A stretch of 64,000 nt of DNA, taken from Eubacterium ruminantium (lineage in GTDB: Bacteria; Bacillota; Clostridia; Lachnospirales; Lachnospiraceae). The stretch spans positions 186,001-250,000 of the forward strand of contig NZ_FUXA01000005.1 of assembly GCF_900167085.1 (NCBI RefSeq). Reading direction: 5' to 3'. Shown one piece after another: positions 1 through 8,704 of this stretch (the first letter of the stretch is position 1; each line of letters opens with the position of its first letter). The notes under the pieces are model-generated. The model worked only from the letters and a program-made list of their open reading frames with translations, searched no databases and was not told the DNA's origin. The position numbers and the translations under genes were made by a program.

Positions 1-1224
1 ATTCCGGAGGCTATTGATAATGTTGAAAAGATAAATTTCAGACATAAATTTATCTGCCCGATCTTATCGGTTCTTTTCTTTGCGAGTCTTATATTGGGTA
101 TAGTAAAACCGGATCTGGCAGGTTTTTCTGTTATTATGGGAATAGTCAATCTGATGGTTTCCATTTATATAAAAATGAGGTATGAGCAGCACCTTTTCTC
201 CATGGGGAGTTTTAGAATGCTTGTCGTTTGTTGTAAAAATCTCATGAAGATAAAAGGCGTTAAGGAGATGTATTCCAATCAGGAATTCGAAAATTCTCTT
301 GATAATATAGATAAAGCAACCAAAAAGATAGACGGATTTATCGCAAGGAAATTTGCTGAAGACAGCGGAGATACAATGAGTGTTATCCTTGGCTATGTAG
401 TCGGTATAACTCTTATAGATGCTCTTCTTTATATGATTGTTGCGGATAAACTTAAAAAGGCTAAGAGTGAACTTTGGCAGTGCTACAGATTTGCCGGAGA
501 TATAGATACTGCGATTTCGGTTGCTTCATTCAGAAATGGAATTGCATGGTGTAAGCCGGTGATAGAAGGTAACAGTAAAATTAAATGCACTGCATTATAT
601 CATCCGCTTCTTGAAAATCCTGTGACAAATGATTTTGATATGGAAAAGAATTCATTTTTTACAGGCGCAAATGCTTCGGGAAAATCAACATTTATGAAGG
701 CTGTTGCTATAAATGTTATCTTAGGTGAAAGTATCTATACATGTGCTGCTGATGAATTTTATTTCCCGGAAATGTATGTCATGACATCCATGGCACTCCG
801 AGATGATGTACTTATGGGTGAAAGTTACTATGTAAAAGAAGTTAAATATCTGAAGCGTATGCTTGAAAAAGTCGAGTCGGGAGATAAAACGCTTATCGTT
901 ATTGACGAGATACTTAAGGGAACCAATACCAAAGAAAGAGTTGCTGCTTCAAAGGCTGTGCTTGATTATCTTTCTGAAAAGCCGGCCATAGTCCTTACTG
1001 CAACGCATGACCTTGAGCTTGTTGAGCAGATGGATGGAAGATATGATGCATATTATTTCGAATGCAGCGTTGAAGAAAATGATGTTAAATTCAGCTACAA
1101 ATTACATAAAGGTAAAAATGACATTACTAATGCCATCAACATTATGAAGGCAATGGGATTCCCGGAAAAAGTAGTGAAAAATGCCATGAAAAACGCTGAA
1201 GAAACCGGAAAAATGGCAATATAA
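1..1224 (+). CDS. MutS-like ATPase with membrane segments (5' end outside window)
   Basis: The reading frame is open from base 1, so the gene begins upstream; an internal TTG at 94 is not needed as a start. The visible part opens with two hydrophobic stretches (about codons 19-55), then a helical region, then a MutS domain V ATPase: Walker A (GANASGKST), Walker B (TLIVIDEIL) followed by the MutS signature KGTNTKERVAASKA, and a late ATHD motif. The mismatch-binding domains I-IV are not visible in this fragment. MutS-family ATPases of this kind, fused to membrane helices, are widespread in Lachnospiraceae and Bacteroidetes; their role is not established and need not be mismatch repair. No obvious terminator follows. 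Confidence 0.85.
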   Translation: MPEAIDNVEKINFRHKFICPILSVLFFASLILGIVKPDLAGFSVIMGIVNLMVSIYIKMRYEQHLFSMGSFRMLVVCCKNLMKIKGVKEMYSNQEFENSLDNIDKATKKIDGFIARKFAEDSGDTMSVILGYVVGITLIDALLYMIVADKLKKAKSELWQCYRFAGDIDTAISVASFRNGIAWCKPVIEGNSKIKCTALYHPLLENPVTNDFDMEKNSFFTGANASGKSTFMKAVAINVILGESIYTCAADEFYFPEMYVMTSMALRDDVLMGESYYVKEVKYLKRMLEKVESGDKTLIVIDEILKGTNTKERVAASKAVLDYLSEKPAIVLTATHDLELVEQMDGRYDAYYFECSVEENDVKFSYKLHKGKNDITNAINIMKAMGFPEKVVKNAMKNAEETGKMAI

Positions 1225-1337
1225 TTTATACTTTGGTCATAATATTTTTATAATTATCGAAAATTTTTTATCAATAGTACTTTTTTATTTGTTGATTTTT
1301 TGGTAACATAAAGGAAGTGCGTAAAAGCAATTAAAAT

Positions 1338-1357
1338 TTCTAAAATTATTTTTAGAA
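1338..1357 (+). promoter_or_regulatory. AT-rich hairpin just before the NifU-like gene's ribosome site
   Basis: TTCTAAAA (1338-1345) can pair with TTTTAGAA (1350-1357) over a 4-nt loop, directly before the AGGAGG ribosome site at 1357-1362. It could modulate translation or protect the 5' end of the message. With A/U pairs dominating, this may be chance. Confidence 0.25.
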
Positions 1358-1367
1358 GGAGGATTAT

Positions 1368-2060
1368 ATGATCTACTCTACAGAAGTAAAGAACATGTGC
1401 CCTGTTCATCAGGGAGTACATCATGGTGCAGCACCTATACCAGAAGAAGCAAAATGGGTGCAGGCAAAGAAGGTTGAGGATATTTCCGGATACACACACG
1501 GTATCGGATGGTGTGCTCCTCAGCAGGGATGCTGTAAGCTTTCCCTCAATGTTAAAGACGGTATCATTCAGGAAGCTCTTGTTGAGACTGTTGGTTGTTC
1601 AGGAATGACACATTCTGCAGCTATGGCTTCAGAAATTCTTCCGGGACTTACAATTCTTGAGGCTCTTAATACAGACCTCGTTTGTGATGCTATCAATACA
1701 GCTATGAGAGAGCTTTTCCTTCAGATAGTATATGGTAGAACACAGAGTGCATTCTCTGAAGACGGACTTCAGATCGGTGCAGGTCTTGAAGATCTTGGTA
1801 AGGGTGCTCGTTCAATGGTTGGTACAACATACGGTACACTTGATAAGGGACCACGTTACCTTGAACTTACAGATGGTTATATCACAAAAATCGCTCTTGA
1901 TGAGGATGATGAGATCATCGGATATCAGTACATCAACTTTGGTAAGATGATGGACTTCATCAAGGCTGGTGATGATGTAAATACAGCTTTCGAGAAGGCT
2001 TCAGGTCAGTATGGTCGTGTTGCAGATGCAGTTAGACTCATCGACCCAAGAAAAGAGTAA
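1368..2060 (+). CDS. NifU/IscU-like iron-sulfur scaffold family protein
   Basis: This 230-residue protein has the Cys pattern of the NifU-like scaffold group: CPVHQG near the N-terminus (C11), WCAPQQGCC (C49, C55, C56) and VGCSGMTHS (C77). It has no signal peptide, so it is cytosolic. Its start has a strong AGGAGG site. The following gene, 20 bp downstream with its own ribosome site, encodes a GGGtGRT protein; this pairing recurs in anaerobic Firmicutes and the two are often annotated together. Codon use is strongly biased to GGT/ACA/CTT-type codons, like ilvC in this window, suggesting high expression. The exact role (Fe-S assembly or a dedicated maturation) is not known. Confidence 0.8.
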   Translation: MIYSTEVKNMCPVHQGVHHGAAPIPEEAKWVQAKKVEDISGYTHGIGWCAPQQGCCKLSLNVKDGIIQEALVETVGCSGMTHSAAMASEILPGLTILEALNTDLVCDAINTAMRELFLQIVYGRTQSAFSEDGLQIGAGLEDLGKGARSMVGTTYGTLDKGPRYLELTDGYITKIALDEDDEIIGYQYINFGKMMDFIKAGDDVNTAFEKASGQYGRVADAVRLIDPRKE

Positions 2061-2080
2061 GGATAAGGAGGATTATTAAT

Positions 2081-3100
2081 ATGGCATTATTTGAATCATA
2101 TGAAAGAAGAGAGCCTCAGATCCTTGCTACACTCAAGGAGTATGGCATCTCATCAATTGAAGAATGTAAAGAAATTACAGAAGCAGCTGGACTTGATGTT
2201 TACAATCTCATCGAAGGTATTCAGCCAATCTGTTTCGAAAACGCTAAGTGGGCTTACACAGTAGGTGCTGCTATAGCTATTAAGAAGGGCTGCAGAAAGG
2301 CTGCAGATGCAGCAGCAGCTATCGGTATCGGACTTCAGGCATTTTGTATTCCTGGTTCAGTTGCAGACAGACGTAAAGTAGGTCTTGGACATGGTAACCT
2401 TGGAAAGATGCTTCTTGAAGAGGATACAGAATGTTTCGCATTCCTTGCAGGTCACGAGTCATTCGCTGCAGCAGAGGGTGCTATCGGTATCGCTGAGAAG
2501 GCTAACAAGGTTCGTAAGAAGCCACTTCGTGTTATTCTTAACGGTCTTGGTAAGGACGCTGCTCAGATCATTTCACGTATCAACGGATTTACATATGTTG
2601 AGACAAAGTATAACTACTTCACAGGTGAAGTAGAGGAAGTATTCAGAAAGTGCTACTCTAAGGATCCTGAGTCTCCACGTGCTAAGGTTAACTGCTACGG
2701 TGCAAATGATGTACAGGAAGGTGTAGCAATCATGTGGAAGGAAAATGTTGATGTATCTATCACAGGTAACTCAACAAACCCTACAAGATTCCAGCATCCG
2801 GTTGCAGGTACATACAAGAAGGAAAGAATCGAAGCTGGTAAGAAGTACTTCTCAGTAGCTTCAGGTGGTGGTACAGGACGTACACTTCACCCGGATAACA
2901 TGGCTGCAGGTCCTGCTTCATATGGTATGACAGATACTATGGGACGTATGCATAGTGATGCACAGTTCGCTGGTTCTTCATCAGTTCCGGCTCACGTTGA
3001 AATGATGGGTCTTATCGGTGCAGGTAACAACCCAATGGTTGGTATGACAGTTTCAACAGCAGTTTCTATCGAAGAAGCAGCAAAAGCAGGAAAGTTCTAA
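2081..3100 (+). CDS. GGGtGRT family protein
   Basis: The 339-residue protein carries the family-defining motif near residue 266 (ASGGGTGRTLHPDNMA), followed by a Gly/Met-rich tail with SSSVPAHVEMMGLIGAG. It is predicted to be cytosolic, without transmembrane segments. The family is named after this motif and has no established biochemical function. The gene is 20 bp after the NifU-like gene, has a GGAGG site and is followed by a strong terminator, so the two form a bicistronic unit. Its codon bias is as strong as that of its partner, suggesting an abundant protein. A link to Fe-S or nucleotide-type cofactors is inference from the neighbour and the Gly-rich motif only. Confidence 0.85.
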   Translation: MALFESYERREPQILATLKEYGISSIEECKEITEAAGLDVYNLIEGIQPICFENAKWAYTVGAAIAIKKGCRKAADAAAAIGIGLQAFCIPGSVADRRKVGLGHGNLGKMLLEEDTECFAFLAGHESFAAAEGAIGIAEKANKVRKKPLRVILNGLGKDAAQIISRINGFTYVETKYNYFTGEVEEVFRKCYSKDPESPRAKVNCYGANDVQEGVAIMWKENVDVSITGNSTNPTRFQHPVAGTYKKERIEAGKKYFSVASGGGTGRTLHPDNMAAGPASYGMTDTMGRMHSDAQFAGSSSVPAHVEMMGLIGAGNNPMVGMTVSTAVSIEEAAKAGKF

Positions 3101-3151
3101 ATTAATAATTTTTTAAAGATAATAATTTATTATTTTAGATAATTATAGTAT

Positions 3152-3197
3152 AATAATCCCTGTAGATGATTGATTCATCTATAGGGGTTATTTTTTT
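3152..3197 (+). terminator. Rho-independent terminator after the GGGtGRT gene
   Basis: AATAATCCCTGTAGATGA pairs with TCATCTATAGGGGTTATT over a short loop and is followed by seven T residues. It closes the NifU-like/GGGtGRT unit. Confidence 0.9.
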
Positions 3198-3257
3198 ACT
3201 ATATAATGATGTATGCTTCTGCTATCAGGAGATAGGGGACCGAGGGGTAGTGGCAGT

Positions 3258-6200
3258 ATGAATAATAAGACAGGGTATTTAGTTACTTTATTTTTTTTAA
3301 TGTTCTCATTTTGGCCGCAGGTTTCAGCAAAAAAGGAAACTGAGGCTTCTTATTCTGTACCATATATCGAAGAAAATATCACATATAATGATTCGGATGA
3401 TGTAAATGAAAGTACATTCGCCGGATTTAATTTTGATGCAGATGATGATTCGAAGAATAAAGACGGCGATGAAAGTGCGACTAAAGAAGGTTCTGAGAGT
3501 AAGAATAATATCGATCCTACAGGTAACGGGGATGGATTTGCTGCGATTCTATATAATAATTCCAACGGACTTCCTACATCGGAAGCAAATGCTATAGCAG
3601 AGACTCCGGATGGATTTATCTGGATCGGTGGATACAGCGGTCTTACAAGATATGACGGAAATAACTTCAGTAGAATAGATTCATCAACAGGTATTGACAG
3701 TGTTGTAAGCCTTTATGTTGACAGTAAGGAAAGACTCTGGATCGGTACAAATGAAAATGGTGTTGCACTGATGGAAAGAGGCGAGGTATCATTTTTTGAT
3801 TCTGGGGATGAGCTTCGTTCATTATCTGTCAGATCCATTGCTGAAGATAATGACGGAAATATCTATATAGCAACAACATCGGGACTGGCTATGATCAATC
3901 AGTCTCTGGAATTAAAGGCGCTTAGTTTTGAAGAACTTAATAGTGAATATATTGTTGAAATCGTTTGCGGTAAAGACGGTATCATTTACGGTATCACAAA
4001 TGATGGGGATGTCTTTGGCGTAAAGGGTTCGCAGCTTGTATATTATTTCAATGATGATAATTTTAAATATAATAATCTTTATTGTATCTGTCCTCATGAC
4101 GCTAAATCCGGCTATTTATATCTCGGTACAGAGAAGTCTGAAATCGTGCTTGTTGATCTGAATGATAACATGAAGATCGTCAAAGAATATTCGGTTGATC
4201 CACATATTAAAGTCAATAAAATAGATGAAAATAATGATCATATCTGGGTCTGTGCCGATAACGGCGTAGGACTTATCCTGTCAAACGGAAAATATATAAC
4301 CATAAATAATCTTCCGATGACAAGTTCCATTGATGATATGATATCTGACTATGAAGGAAATTTGTGGTTTGTTTCTTCCAGACAGGGTGTCATGAAAATA
4401 GTTCCGAATATTTTTGTTGATATAAATGAGAGAGCCGGACTGGAAGACATGGTTGTTAATACTACATGCGTTAAGGATGACCTTCTTTATGCGGGAACCG
4501 ACAGAGGCCTTGTTATCATTGATAAAGATAATAAGAGAATAGAAAATGATCTTACCAAGAAACTTGATTCCGTTAGAATAAGATGCATTATGGTTGATAG
4601 TAAGGAAACCATGTGGATCTCTACTTACAGTGATTTCGGACTTGTAGCATATGATAAATCCGAAAATATAGTCAGTTATACAGAGAAAGATGGTCTTCCT
4701 TCAATGAAGGTAAGATCAACTATAGAATCAGATGATGGAAGGATTTATGTTGCAACTACAGGCGGAGTATGTACAATTCTTAACGGTGAAGTAAGAAATT
4801 CATACGGTACCGAGAGAGGACTGAACAATACAGAAATCCTCAGTGTTTGTCAGGGGGATGACGGAAGTATTTATTTCGGAAGTGACGGAGACGGCATCTA
4901 TAAAGTTAATGCAACCAATACATTTAGGATAAGTAGAAAAGACGGATTAAAGTCGGATGTTATTCTTAAGATCAAGAAGGATGAGAAAAGAGGACTTTAC
5001 TGGATCATTACAAGTAATTCCATCGCTTATCTTAAAGATGATGTTGTAACAACAATCGATAAGTTTCCTTATTCCAACAACTTTGATATTTTTGCTGATG
5101 ACAGTGACAATTTATGGATACTCGGAAGCAGCGGTATATATGTAGTGAAAGCTGAACAGATGATTGCAAATGGTGATATCGATTATATTTTCTATGATTC
5201 GAATTGCGGTCTTCCTTTTATTGCAACAGCCAATTCATATAGCTGCATTCAGGATGACGGTACACTTTATATCGCCGGAAATAAAGGTATTTGTAAGGTT
5301 AATATCAAAGAGCATAGTGATGATTTTTCTGATATAAGACTTTCTGTTCCTTTTGTTGAAGCGGATGGTAAAGTTATCTATCCGGAAAACGACGGCATAT
5401 TTGTAATCCCTTCAAATACCAAGAGACTTCTCATCCATGGATTTGCATTTACTTATACGCTTAAAAATCCGAAGATTAATTATGAGATGATGGGAATCGA
5501 TCAGCCGGGTGGAATAACACTTTATAAGAAAGATCTTGTTCCGCCAAGTTATACAAACCTTCAGGGCGGCGAATATACATTTAAGATATCTATAATCGGA
5601 AACGGAAATACAGCAGGCAAAGAGCTTATTGTTAAGATCAGAAAAGAAAAGACCATTACTGAGAAAAGCTGGTTCAAGGTTCTGGTTGTTTTGTCATGCG
5701 CCGTTGTTCTTGGGCTGATAGTCGGACTTTATATCAGACGAAAGACTAAGCGTTTAATGAAAGAGCAGAAGAAGAACCAGAAATTCATTGATGAAATGGT
5801 TGAGGCTCTTGCCAGATGTGTCGATGTTAAAGATAAATATACAAATGGTCATTCTTTCCGTGTGGCGCAGTATACGACCATGTTCGCTGAAAGAATGGGA
5901 TATAGTGAGAAAGAACTCGTGGATATTCATAGGATTGCGCTTCTTCATGATATTGGTAAGATAAGTATTCCTATTGATATTTTAAATAAACCGGGTAAAT
6001 TAACCGATGAAGAATTTGCTGTTATGAAGTCTCATGCAGCAAAGGGTTATGAAATATTAAAAGATATTACAGTTATGCCGAATCTCGCCCTCGGAGCAGG
6101 TTATCATCATGAAAGATATGATGGTAAAGGATATCCGAAAGGGCTTAAAAGTGATGAGATTCCGATGATCGCCCAGATCATAGCGGTAGCAGACTGTCTT

Positions 6201-6374
6201 GATGCAATGACATCTACCAGACCATACCGTAAAGGTATGCCTCTCGAAAAGGCAATAAGCATTATCACGGAAGTTTCCGGAACACAGCTTAATCCGGATG
6301 TGGTAAATGTATTTCTTCAGCTGGTAGAAGAAGGTGCATTCGATGATCTAAGAGTTCCGAAAGAGGGACAATAA
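3258..6374 (+). CDS. Extracellular beta-propeller sensor with intracellular HD-GYP c-di-GMP phosphodiesterase
   Basis: The start is taken at ATG 3258 (GAGGGG 10 bp upstream, followed at once by a signal peptide, MNNKTGYLVTLFFLMF); an in-frame ATG at 3213 would place extra polar residues before it. Layout for 1038 residues: signal peptide; about 700 residues of two-component-regulator propeller repeats (repeated GLP.., W.GT..GL, D..GNIY/W motifs); a Y_Y_Y-type beta domain (YTNLQGGEYTF); one membrane helix (about 805-829); a cytosolic HD-GYP domain with H897-D898 in LLHDIGK and G958-Y-P in HHERYDGKGYPKGL. HD-GYP domains hydrolyse c-di-GMP. In Bacteroides, propeller sensors of this class recognise oligosaccharides; here the output is c-di-GMP breakdown instead of phosphorylation. 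The ligand is unknown. A single-gene unit. Confidence 0.88.
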   Translation: MNNKTGYLVTLFFLMFSFWPQVSAKKETEASYSVPYIEENITYNDSDDVNESTFAGFNFDADDDSKNKDGDESATKEGSESKNNIDPTGNGDGFAAILYNNSNGLPTSEANAIAETPDGFIWIGGYSGLTRYDGNNFSRIDSSTGIDSVVSLYVDSKERLWIGTNENGVALMERGEVSFFDSGDELRSLSVRSIAEDNDGNIYIATTSGLAMINQSLELKALSFEELNSEYIVEIVCGKDGIIYGITNDGDVFGVKGSQLVYYFNDDNFKYNNLYCICPHDAKSGYLYLGTEKSEIVLVDLNDNMKIVKEYSVDPHIKVNKIDENNDHIWVCADNGVGLILSNGKYITINNLPMTSSIDDMISDYEGNLWFVSSRQGVMKIVPNIFVDINERAGLEDMVVNTTCVKDDLLYAGTDRGLVIIDKDNKRIENDLTKKLDSVRIRCIMVDSKETMWISTYSDFGLVAYDKSENIVSYTEKDGLPSMKVRSTIESDDGRIYVATTGGVCTILNGEVRNSYGTERGLNNTEILSVCQGDDGSIYFGSDGDGIYKVNATNTFRISRKDGLKSDVILKIKKDEKRGLYWIITSNSIAYLKDDVVTTIDKFPYSNNFDIFADDSDNLWILGSSGIYVVKAEQMIANGDIDYIFYDSNCGLPFIATANSYSCIQDDGTLYIAGNKGICKVNIKEHSDDFSDIRLSVPFVEADGKVIYPENDGIFVIPSNTKRLLIHGFAFTYTLKNPKINYEMMGIDQPGGITLYKKDLVPPSYTNLQGGEYTFKISIIGNGNTAGKELIVKIRKEKTITEKSWFKVLVVLSCAVVLGLIVGLYIRRKTKRLMKEQKKNQKFIDEMVEALARCVDVKDKYTNGHSFRVAQYTTMFAERMGYSEKELVDIHRIALLHDIGKISIPIDILNKPGKLTDEEFAVMKSHAAKGYEILKDITVMPNLALGAGYHHERYDGKGYPKGLKSDEIPMIAQIIAVADCLDAMTSTRPYRKGMPLEKAISIITEVSGTQLNPDVVNVFLQLVEEGAFDDLRVPKEGQ

Positions 6375-6444
6375 TTAATCTAAAAAAATCCAAACTCTAA
6401 TTTCGTTTTAATTTATTTTTAATCTTTGTGATTTAATATACGTA

Positions 6445-6476
6445 TTGACAGAGAGATACTACGCAATGTATAGTAT
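6445..6476 (+). promoter_or_regulatory. Promoter with overlapping palindrome upstream of the PadR operon
   Basis: TTGACA (6445-6450), an 18-bp spacer and TATAGT (6469-6474) form a good sigma-A promoter. An inverted repeat, ATACTA (6456-6461) with TAGTAT (6471-6476), covers the spacer and the -10. PadR proteins often repress their own operon from such sites, so autoregulation is likely but inferred. Confidence 0.65.
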
Positions 6477-6496
6477 TGTGCAAACGGAGGTATGAT

Positions 6497-6817
6497 ATGG
6501 ATATTCAGATAAAAAGAGGACTCCTGGATGTCTGTGTTCTGGCAGCTATTAAAGACGAAGATTCTTATGGTTACAAGATAATCAAGGATATCAAACCATA
6601 TGTTGAGATATCGGAATCAACACTTTATCCGATACTTAAAAGACTGGTTGCTTCTGAGCAACTGGTTGTCTATACGGCGGAACATAACGGAAGGCTTAGA
6701 AAGTATTATAAGATAACGGACTATGGTAGAGAACGTTTGGAAGATTTCAAGTATGAGTGGAATGAGATAGTATCCATTTACAAGTTTGTGACCAAGGAGG
6801 AACAGGGAAATGAATAA
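6497..6817 (+). CDS. PadR family transcriptional regulator
   Basis: A 106-residue winged-helix protein beginning MDIQIKRGLLDVCVLAAI, with the PadR signature SYGYKIIKDI and STLYPILKRL and a charged wing containing HNGRLRKYYKIT. ATG 6497 is chosen because GGAGG lies 8 bp upstream; a TTG at 6476 overlaps the promoter. The stop overlaps the next start by 8 bp. PadR followed by a HAAS-domain membrane protein and a DUF4097 protein is a conserved three-gene operon in Firmicutes, thought to sense envelope or cytoplasmic stress. The short length puts it in the small, C-terminally reduced PadR subgroup. Confidence 0.92.
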   Translation: MDIQIKRGLLDVCVLAAIKDEDSYGYKIIKDIKPYVEISESTLYPILKRLVASEQLVVYTAEHNGRLRKYYKITDYGRERLEDFKYEWNEIVSIYKFVTKEEQGNE

Positions 6818-7616
6818 GAGTGAATTTTTGAATTCTCTTGAAGAAAAGCTTAAAGAACTCCCTAAGGATGAAATTAGAAAAACCATCGATTATTATGATG
6901 AAATGATTGATGATCGTATCGAAGATGGTATGACAGAAGAAGAGGCAGTTAAATCCATTGGAAATTCAGGCGATATAGCATTAAGCATTTTACTTGATCA
7001 TGAAGCTTCAATTCCGGGCGGTACAGGAAAAGGCTTTAGAGATGAAGATAGATATGATGACGATGATGACAGAGTCGAAAGCAGAAACAGAGAATATAGA
7101 GAAAAAACTGAGTATGAAGGCGGACCGGATAACTCAACTGAACAATATTATGCCGATCCAAAATTTTCTGAGGAAAGAATAAGAGAATACAGAGAAGCAT
7201 ATGGCGATGATCTGTATGCAGATGATTATATCGAAGATGTAAGACAAAAAAAGAAACATATGAGTGGATTAAAAGTATTTTTACTTATACTTTTTTCACC
7301 ATTTATCCTTGCGGCGGCAGGAGTTTTCTTTGGACTCTTCGTCGGAGCATGCGGACTTATATTCGGACTTCTTGTAGGTTTCGGAGCAACAATTTTTGCT
7401 CTGGTTGTATCAGGACTTGCGGCAATACTTTATCTTGTAGTTAATGTTATCACAGGAAATGTTCCGATGGGGCTTTTTGTGCTGGGATGCGGACTCCTGA
7501 TGTCGGGAATCGGTGTATTACTCCTTCCTTTCGTAAGAAGATTATTCGAATTAAGCATGAAACTTCTTAAGGGAATGCTTGGAATGATCACAGGAATATT
7601 TAAAAGGAGGGCATAA
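6810..7616 (+). CDS. HAAS (DUF1700) domain membrane protein
   Basis: The N-terminal 60 residues match the HAAS/DUF1700 helical domain (MNKSEFLNSLEEKLKELP, then IDYYDEMIDDRIEDGMTEEE). A long acidic and Arg-rich linker (about 70-150) follows, then several membrane helices from about residue 155 rich in Gly/Leu/Phe. AGGAGG sits before the ATG, inside the end of the PadR gene. HAAS domains are found beside PadR regulators and are thought to bind them or pass them a membrane signal; that is family-level inference. The stop overlaps the next gene's start (TAATG), so translation is probably coupled. Confidence 0.85.
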   Translation: MNKSEFLNSLEEKLKELPKDEIRKTIDYYDEMIDDRIEDGMTEEEAVKSIGNSGDIALSILLDHEASIPGGTGKGFRDEDRYDDDDDRVESRNREYREKTEYEGGPDNSTEQYYADPKFSEERIREYREAYGDDLYADDYIEDVRQKKKHMSGLKVFLLILFSPFILAAAGVFFGLFVGACGLIFGLLVGFGATIFALVVSGLAAILYLVVNVITGNVPMGLFVLGCGLLMSGIGVLLLPFVRRLFELSMKLLKGMLGMITGIFKRRA

Positions 7617-8482
7617 TGATGGATAAGAAGAAAAATAATATATTTGTTGCATTTGCACTTATTTCAACAGGTATACTGATAGCACTTATAGCTCTCATTA
7701 TGGTAGGTTTCGATTTCGAGAGATTAAATGAAGAACATACAGAGAAGAAAGATTATACAACGAGCGAAAATATTGATAGTATTATAGTTAGTTCGGAGGT
7801 AAGCAAGGTTAACATTAAGAAGACAGCCGGAGATACATGCAGAGTTGAATATGTTGAATCAAATAAAACAAGGATTAATGTAACTCTTGAAAACGGTACT
7901 CTGGAGATTAAAGAAAAAGATAAGAGAAAATGGTATGATTTTGTAAGATTTTCATTTTTAACTTCTTACAATTATAAAATCAATATTTATCTTCCTGAAG
8001 ATCAGTATGAATCTTTAAAGGTCAGAACAGATACAGGAAGTATCAGGGTTGATTCTATTTCTGTAAAAGAAAAGATCAAGCTTGAAGCTGATACAGGCAG
8101 TGTGGATGTTGAAAATCTTACTTGTGAAGAACTTATATGTGATGTTGATACAGGACATATAGATATTGATGATATTAACAGTGATGCTGTTACTCTTTCA
8201 ACTGATACAGGTTCGATCGGTGCGAAAGACACTATAGTTAAAGGACACTTCAAGGCATCAACAGATACTGGTTCAGTAAAGATTAATGATATTGAAGCAG
8301 ATACAATTGATATTAAAACAGACACAGGAAGTATCAAAGGAACTGTTTATGGACCTATGATCTTTAAGGCTAAGACAGATATAGGATCTGTAAATGTTCC
8401 TGACAGTGATGAGGGTGGCTTATGTAATTTACAAACAGATACAGGTTCCATAAAAGTTAAATATTCAAATAAATCAAGATAA
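7616..8482 (+). CDS. DUF4097 family beta-strand repeat protein
   Basis: The protein has one N-terminal membrane anchor (about residues 8-30) and a presumably extracellular part built from short repeats with the core DTGS(I/V): at least seven copies between residues 140 and 285, spaced 20-25 residues, as expected for a right-handed beta-solenoid/DUF4097 fold. Last gene of the PadR operon, translationally coupled to the HAAS protein, with GGAGG before the ATGATG start (7616 or 7619). The function of DUF4097 is unknown; an envelope scaffold or adhesin-like role is plausible. A terminator follows directly. Confidence 0.85.
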   Translation: MMDKKKNNIFVAFALISTGILIALIALIMVGFDFERLNEEHTEKKDYTTSENIDSIIVSSEVSKVNIKKTAGDTCRVEYVESNKTRINVTLENGTLEIKEKDKRKWYDFVRFSFLTSYNYKINIYLPEDQYESLKVRTDTGSIRVDSISVKEKIKLEADTGSVDVENLTCEELICDVDTGHIDIDDINSDAVTLSTDTGSIGAKDTIVKGHFKASTDTGSVKINDIEADTIDIKTDTGSIKGTVYGPMIFKAKTDIGSVNVPDSDEGGLCNLQTDTGSIKVKYSNKSR

Positions 8483-8488
8483 TATTTT

Positions 8489-8523
8489 CCTCCTTATCGT
8501 GAGATGCGGTAAGGAGGTTTTTT
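8489..8523 (+). terminator. Terminator of the PadR-HAAS-DUF4097 operon
   Basis: CCTCCTTATCG pairs with CGGTAAGGAGG (one mismatch) and is followed by six T residues. Confidence 0.9.
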
Positions 8524-8704
8524 ATATGCCGATATGCACTTTTATACATAATAATAACTTGCTTATAATTCGAAATAATAGTAAAATTTAAATAGATATG
8601 TATACAGGGATTATATGTATTTTGAGGCAGTATGGTGGGTTCAATAATGCTTTTTTTGCTGTGGCTTGGGGAGGCCGATAGTTAGCAGATTGTGGGGTGA
8701 CAAT

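Noticed and set aside
3213-3257. Upstream in-frame ATG for the HD-GYP sensor
   Set aside because: It would place a polar, Gly/Arg-rich peptide before the signal sequence; ATG 3258 has the ribosome site.
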